From assembly GCA_030039005.1 (NCBI GenBank), contig JASHQT010000493.1, positions 1-9,030 of the forward strand: a stretch of DNA of 9,030 nucleotides, written 5' to 3'. The stretch comes from Bryobacteraceae bacterium. GTDB lineage: Bacteria; Acidobacteriota; Terriglobia; Bryobacterales; Bryobacteraceae. Position 1 is the first letter of the stretch. Each line of letters opens with the position of its first letter. The position numbers and the translations under genes were made by a program. Positions 4,993 to 9,030 of the stretch are shown here, in pieces. The notes under the pieces were generated by a model. That model saw nothing but the letters and a program-made list of their open reading frames with translations, did not search any database and was not told the DNA's origin.

Positions 4993-6762
4993 ATGGCAAA
5001 TAAGGAACTGAGCGACCGGATGTTGTGCGCACTATCGCGCCTTCAAATGATCAGCCAGCGTCATCACGCTGAGCTTGTCAGCCACCGCCTCACGGAACTC
5101 AGAAGCAAACTTGAGGATAATCGGTTTCAACTCGCTGTCGTGGGCCAGTTCAAGAGGGGCAAGACGTCCGTCTTGAATGCGCTCCTCGGTAGCGAGGTTT
5201 TGCCCGTGGGAGCAGTTCCCTTCACTTCAATCGTAACGATCGTTAAGTATGGAGATCCTCAGGATGCACTTGTAGTATTTCGCACGGGAGAGCAGCTGTC
5301 GATTCCATTTTCTCAGCTTCCGGATTACGTGTCCGAAGCGGGAAACCCTGGGAATCTGAAGAGCGTCGACCACGTCGAGGTGTCACATCCGAGCACGTAT
5401 CTCAAGGATGGCGTCGCGTTAGTCAACAGCCCCGGCTTCGGCAGCCCGTATGACCAAACCACACGCCTAGCAAATGATTTCCTTCCAGACATCGACGCGG
5501 CAATCTTCGTTACATCTCCTGATCCACCTCTCACTTCCGCCGAGATCACGTTCCTTAAGAATCTCGCAGCAAATGTTTCTCGGATTTTCGTGGTGATGAA
5601 CAAGGCGGATGTCGGCGATTCTCGATCGCTGCGGGCAGTCTTGGAATTCACTAACCAAGCTGTAGCGACAGCCGTAGGGTACCGAGCGCCGATCTACGTC
5701 GTTTCCGCAAAGCAGGCGCTCAGATGTCTTCCTCGGCAAGGCGCCGCGGAGTTTACAGGGGCAGGATTCCGCCAGCTCGAACAAGACCTTCGCCATTTTC
5801 TTGAGACTGATAGGTGCCGGGTCCTTTTTGCATCAATTCTCGCAAATATATTGAGTGCTGTCGGCGATCTGCGCCTGCACCTGCAATTGTCAATGGAAAC
5901 CGCCAAAGCTTCCGCGCGGGATTTTCAATCCAAGCTTCTCGAATTCGAGGCCACGCTAGACGCCGCTCTTCAGGAACAGCAGACGAACGAATCGTTTCTG
6001 ATGGAGAGAATCTCGCAGATCTGCACCCTGGTCGACAGTGAGACAGCGAGATTTGGTGAATCGAAATCTGCCTCCGTAATTTCGGCGATAAAAGTGTTCA
6101 TCGCAGAATGTAGGGAGGTGAATCGAGCAAGACTTGCGTCCTCGATGGATCGCTTCATTTGCTGGCAAATTCAGCGTACTTTTGATCAGTGGCGACCGGA
6201 CTTCGAGGGGTCCGTCGGGAGGGCTGCGCGCGATGCGCTCTTGCGCCATCTCCAGGCTACAAACAATATTACCGTTCGTGTTCATCGTGCGATCGAGGCG
6301 TTTCGGGCCAACTCGTGCCAGGCCTTGGAGACGAAAGTCAATATCGCAAGTATCGACGAACGGACTTCATTCACTTCAAGCCGCTACCACACAGAAACCA
6401 AGACCAAGATCCACTGTGGGCGCCTGTCAGTCCTCTTGCCGGACTCTCTATTCGTACGCCGCCTGCTGCAAAAAGCCATTCAAGTAGCGTCGCTGGAAGT
6501 CCACCGCAATGCGGGTGAAATCGCGAAGGACTTGAGAGCGTGCCTTGAACACGAGACGATTGCCTTCACTCGCACAATTCATCAACGGCTGTCCGAGATC
6601 ATCGAGTTGGCGCGAATGGCGCCGAGTGTGTCGGGCCGTAACGGATCTGCCGCAGCCTGCCATCAGTCAATAACCGAACTCGCGGGGGACCTCAATGAAG
6701 TGGATCACATTACGAATGACCTGAAGACGGGATTACGAGTTGAATATGCCTTGGAGGCGTAG
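4993..6762 (+). CDS. Dynamin-like GTPase (589 aa)
   Basis: The N-terminal G domain has the dynamin-superfamily pattern. Numbered from the ATG at 4993, the motifs are P-loop GQFKRGKTS (51-59), G2 Thr in PFTS (78), G3 NSPGFG (145-150), G4 NKAD (203-206) and a G5-like VSAK (237-240). The QFKRGK-S/T form of the P-loop is typical of bacterial dynamin-like proteins, which act on membranes. The remaining 330 residues are helical, consistent with a stalk, but I see no obvious hydrophobic paddle. G3 has Asn where DxPG is usual. The frame is open to an ATG at 4942, which overlaps the previous stop, so a form 17 residues longer is possible; the GGGAGG site favours 4993. The stop is 2 bp before the crcB start. 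Membrane target and partner are unknown. Confidence 0.85.
   Translation: MANKELSDRMLCALSRLQMISQRHHAELVSHRLTELRSKLEDNRFQLAVVGQFKRGKTSVLNALLGSEVLPVGAVPFTSIVTIVKYGDPQDALVVFRTGEQLSIPFSQLPDYVSEAGNPGNLKSVDHVEVSHPSTYLKDGVALVNSPGFGSPYDQTTRLANDFLPDIDAAIFVTSPDPPLTSAEITFLKNLAANVSRIFVVMNKADVGDSRSLRAVLEFTNQAVATAVGYRAPIYVVSAKQALRCLPRQGAAEFTGAGFRQLEQDLRHFLETDRCRVLFASILANILSAVGDLRLHLQLSMETAKASARDFQSKLLEFEATLDAALQEQQTNESFLMERISQICTLVDSETARFGESKSASVISAIKVFIAECREVNRARLASSMDRFICWQIQRTFDQWRPDFEGSVGRAARDALLRHLQATNNITVRVHRAIEAFRANSCQALETKVNIASIDERTSFTSSRYHTETKTKIHCGRLSVLLPDSLFVRRLLQKAIQVASLEVHRNAGEIAKDLRACLEHETIAFTRTIHQRLSEIIELARMAPSVSGRNGSAAACHQSITELAGDLNEVDHITNDLKTGLRVEYALEA
6753..6757 (+). promoter_or_regulatory. 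Ribosome-binding site supporting a TTG start of crcB
   Basis: GGAGG lies 7 bases before the TTG at 6765, within the last codons of the dynamin-like gene. The next in-frame ATG, at 6780, has no such site. Confidence 0.6.
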
Positions 6763-6764
6763 AC

Positions 6765-7139
6765 TTGGATCGTTACATTATGATTCTGGTTGGTGGAGGC
6801 GTCGGAGCGCTGAGCCGCTATCTCGTCGGCACCGCGATTATGACGCGATTCGGCGGGCGGTTTCCGCTCGGAACGATTTTTATAAATGTCACAGGTTCGT
6901 TCTTGATTGGATTCATCATGACGATGTTGACTGACCGTCTGCGGCCACACCCTAACTGGCGGTTCCTGCTGGTTGTAGGATTCCTGGGTGGCTATACTAC
7001 CTTCTCCAGCTTCCAGTGGGAAAGCCTTGGCTTGATCAAAGATGGGGGCCGTTGGCTTGGATTATTGAATCTGATTGGGAGTGTCGTGCTCGGTTATGTC
7101 GCGGTTTGGTTAGGTGTTGAAGTTGCCGCGAAACGATAG
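6765..7139 (+). CDS. crcB: CrcB/Fluc fluoride channel (124 aa)
   Basis: This is a small four-helix inner-membrane protein of the CrcB/Fluc family, which exports fluoride as a dual-topology dimer. The family marks are all visible: GGGVGALSRY with Arg18, PLGTIFINVTGSF with Asn41, the GGYTTFSSF loop (75-83) with the Thr residues near the central sodium site and the Phe residues of the fluoride pathway, Glu86, and Asn102 in the last helix. The length is normal and the protein looks complete. Only one copy is present, as expected for homodimeric Flucs. The start is TTG, chosen for its GGAGG site; an ATG start at 6780 would drop five residues and still leave the core intact. It follows the GTPase gene after 2 bp, so the two are co-transcribed. 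I see no fluoride riboswitch in the leader of the cluster. Confidence 0.95.
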   Translation: MDRYIMILVGGGVGALSRYLVGTAIMTRFGGRFPLGTIFINVTGSFLIGFIMTMLTDRLRPHPNWRFLLVVGFLGGYTTFSSFQWESLGLIKDGGRWLGLLNLIGSVVLGYVAVWLGVEVAAKR

Positions 7140-7187
7140 TGTGCCGCCTAAAAGGGGCATGGCCCACTCCAACATCTTCCCTATAGA

Positions 7188-7949
7188 GTGAAATACCCCA
7201 CCGTGGATCAAGATTTCGCACTCGTCGGACTTGCGGGCGAACATCAACGCCTCGTTGATGCTCTTCGGAAGCGACGGTCTCTCCTACTTCTGGGCGATGC
7301 CGGCTCCGGGAAGAGTCGGTTGATCCGGAACGCGATCGCTAGTCTGCCTGGGGGCAGTGACATTATCCATCTTCGGTATTCCGCAAACCTCCATCATTTG
7401 CTTATCGAATTAGCTCGATCTCTTCTGGTAAGCGGACATCGTTCCTTCCGAAATCTCGCGCGAGCGGGCGCCGACGAAGAGAGGTGGCTCAATGCCCAAA
7501 CGAGCGTCCATCTGAGGGGAATCCTTTGGACCGCACTCGAAGCGGAACCGAGGACAGTCGTGTTAGATGGTATCGATGGAGGAGGTTTTCCCACTTACCG
7601 CTTCTTCCAGCGACTGAATTTCGCCAAAGGCATGGCGCTTCTGGCCGCGGCGCGGAACCCAATAGGGTTGGGTGCACTAGGCCGCCTGTTCTGGGATCCG
7701 CGAAGCACCGTCCACCTTCGACCACTCAATGACTTCGAGGCAAATCAACTGTTCGATCTCGCAGTCGATCGCTTTTGCTTACGCGATCTCAACCTGGACG
7801 ACTTTCGGGAAAGAGTCGTGGAAGCGGCCAAAGGTAATCCCGGCCAAATCATTGAGATGTGCCGCCTAGCGACAAACCCAATGTACATCTCGGGCCGGCA
7901 TATCAAATTCGCCCCTCTGCGGATCGACGTGCTCATGAAGTTTGTCTAA
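7188..7949 (+). CDS. AAA-type ATPase of unknown role (253 aa)
   Basis: A P-loop ATPase of the AAA/STAND-like type fills the protein. The visible parts are LVGLAGEHQRLVDAL (12-26) ahead of the nucleotide site, Walker A GDAGSGKS (36-43), Walker B TVVLDGID (123-130), a sensor-1-like ALLAAARN (150-157), and GNPGQI (216-221) in the helical lid, as in TniB/ExeA- and STAND-type ATPases. No effector or DNA-binding domain is evident, so it probably acts with a partner. The start is uncertain: GTG 7188 has no clear Shine-Dalgarno, and GTG 7203 is in frame. The gap to crcB is 48 bp, so read-through from the upstream genes is likely. The gene converges with the ABC gene that follows. Its biological role cannot be read from the sequence. 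Confidence 0.8.
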   Translation: MKYPTVDQDFALVGLAGEHQRLVDALRKRRSLLLLGDAGSGKSRLIRNAIASLPGGSDIIHLRYSANLHHLLIELARSLLVSGHRSFRNLARAGADEERWLNAQTSVHLRGILWTALEAEPRTVVLDGIDGGGFPTYRFFQRLNFAKGMALLAAARNPIGLGALGRLFWDPRSTVHLRPLNDFEANQLFDLAVDRFCLRDLNLDDFRERVVEAAKGNPGQIIEMCRLATNPMYISGRHIKFAPLRIDVLMKFV

Positions 7950-7992
7950 ACGGTCTTTCACGATCGCACTACGCCAAGCATCCGGATTTGCA

Positions 7993-9030
7993 TCAACGGT
8001 ACGCGATCACCAGAAGAGTCTTGGCTCTCTTTAGGATGCACTCAATTACGCGTTTTTGGTTTTCGGGATCCAGGGCGGTAAGGCTTTCATCCAGGACGAT
8101 CATTTCGGAGCCTTGTAACAGCGCACGAGCGACATAAAGACGGCTCCGTTCACCATGTGAGAGCTGCCAGCCCGATTCACCAACCATCTGCAGCATGCCT
8201 GCTGGCATGCGCGAAAGCAAATCGCCAAGTCCTAGTTCTTGGCAGACCGCCTCGGCTTCTTGAAAGGCGATTGGATCTAACGGCGTCTGGCGGCCCAGGA
8301 ATAGGTTAAACGCAAATGTGCCGGTGAGGATGTGATTCTCATGAAACTGTGGCGCGGCCGCAATACGCTTGCGCCAATGTTTAGCGCCGAGCGTGTCGAA
8401 ATCAAGCCCATCAACCAAAAGCCTTCCTGCAGTTGGCTGCCTCAGGCCAGTAAGGACGGAAACCAGAGTGGATTTTCCGCTACCCGACGAACCCTCCAGA
8501 ATGACCCGGTCGCCGGAATGAATCCGCAACGAGCAAGCACTTAGAACCGATCCGCGCCCGTCAAGATAGCTAAAGGCCAAGTCCCGAGTTTCAAGCACCG
8601 GTAGCCCGGCAGGTCTCGCAAGGGTTGCCGATCCGATCGGTTCCAGCCTCTTCGCTGCTTGAAAAAGCGGGGAAACCTGGTCCCATGCAACAGCGGCCCC
8701 CGCTAGTTGCCATGCGCCAGCCGTCAAGCGTTTCAAAGCACGATAAGCGAGCAACATGCCGCCGACTGCGACAGCTACCTGAACGGGCGTGTTTATGTGT
8801 TCGTACCCCGTCCAGGCCATTCCCATTAGCGCAAGGACAAGCCATCCGCGCGGCACAAGCGAGAGAAACATAGCGCTCGAACGATCCAGGTCCTGCGAGG
8901 CGTGAAGATAGCGTTCAAGGGTCGCGTCCTCCTCCACATGCCACTGGTCTTTTGGCAACTGTACGAGCCGAGTGCGATGTCCGACCATGTTCTCCACCAG
9001 GTCGTGCGTCATCGCAAGCCTAATGTTGGC
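7993..9030 (-). CDS. ABC exporter, membrane domain fused to ATPase (5' part outside window)
   Basis: The frame runs off the right edge (Ala-Asn-Ile-Arg-Leu-Ala precede the Met at 9012), so only the last membrane helices and the ATPase are seen. Numbering from that Met, DLVENMVGHRTRL (4-16) is the loop motif typical of one exporter group, two hydrophobic helices lie at about 48-68 and 77-93, and the ATPase starts near 138. It has Walker A GSSGSGKS (174-181), Q-loop Gln222, signature LSHGE (284-288), Walker B MIVLDE (304-309) with catalytic Glu309, and D-loop ALDP (313-316). The protein ends with LLVIAYR: the switch His is Tyr338 and the stop comes one residue later, where ABC proteins usually go on for 20 or more residues. 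The substrate is unknown. Confidence 0.85.
   Translation of the reverse strand, partial: ANIRLAMTHDLVENMVGHRTRLVQLPKDQWHVEEDATLERYLHASQDLDRSSAMFLSLVPRGWLVLALMGMAWTGYEHINTPVQVAVAVGGMLLAYRALKRLTAGAWQLAGAAVAWDQVSPLFQAAKRLEPIGSATLARPAGLPVLETRDLAFSYLDGRGSVLSACSLRIHSGDRVILEGSSGSGKSTLVSVLTGLRQPTAGRLLVDGLDFDTLGAKHWRKRIAAAPQFHENHILTGTFAFNLFLGRQTPLDPIAFQEAEAVCQELGLGDLLSRMPAGMLQMVGESGWQLSHGERSRLYVARALLQGSEMIVLDESLTALDPENQKRVIECILKRAKTLLVIAYR

Overview
The window is a stretch of bacterial chromosome, moderately GC-rich by eye. The best guess for the source is an acidobacterium or a soil/rhizosphere proteobacterium. That guess rests only on the style of the proteins (an acidobacterial-looking STAS protein, a MutS-like ATPase pair, an unusual dynamin-like GTPase) and no lineage marker gene is present.

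Layout. (1) Positions 60-3713, minus strand, hold a probable three-gene operon. It runs from a single-domain STAS protein (anti-sigma-factor-antagonist type), to a 514-aa MutS-like ATPase, to a 560-aa MutS-like ATPase that overlaps it by 4 bp (ATGA). The two ATPases are diverged paralogues. Neither shows a mismatch-recognition domain, both have Asn for the Walker B Asp, and only the 560-aa protein keeps the switch-region His. (2) Positions 3714-4702 are gene-poor. They hold one 88-aa unknown protein gene on the minus strand, a perfect 10-bp stem-loop, a short tandem repeat, and three copies of a dispersed imperfect repeat (two direct, one inverted). A fourth copy is cut by the left window edge. 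(3) Positions 4703-7949, plus strand, look like one transcription unit: a possible small membrane protein, a dynamin-like GTPase, a CrcB/Fluc fluoride channel with a TTG start, and an AAA-type ATPase of unknown role. (4) Positions 7993-9030, minus strand and convergent with the previous unit, carry the C-terminal part of an ABC exporter fused to its ATPase. It ends just after the position where the H-loop His would be, which is Tyr here.

How the genes may work together. The STAS protein and the MutS-like pair are probably co-transcribed, so the ATPases may form a heterodimer under partner-switch control; this is inference. The dynamin-like GTPase and CrcB genes are 2 bp apart and must be co-expressed, but no functional link between membrane remodelling and fluoride export follows from the sequence. 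The most unusual non-coding signal is the repeat family. Its conserved boxes can fold into two nested stems, with an A-T to G-C compensatory change between copies, and its central GGAGT can pair either upstream or downstream.
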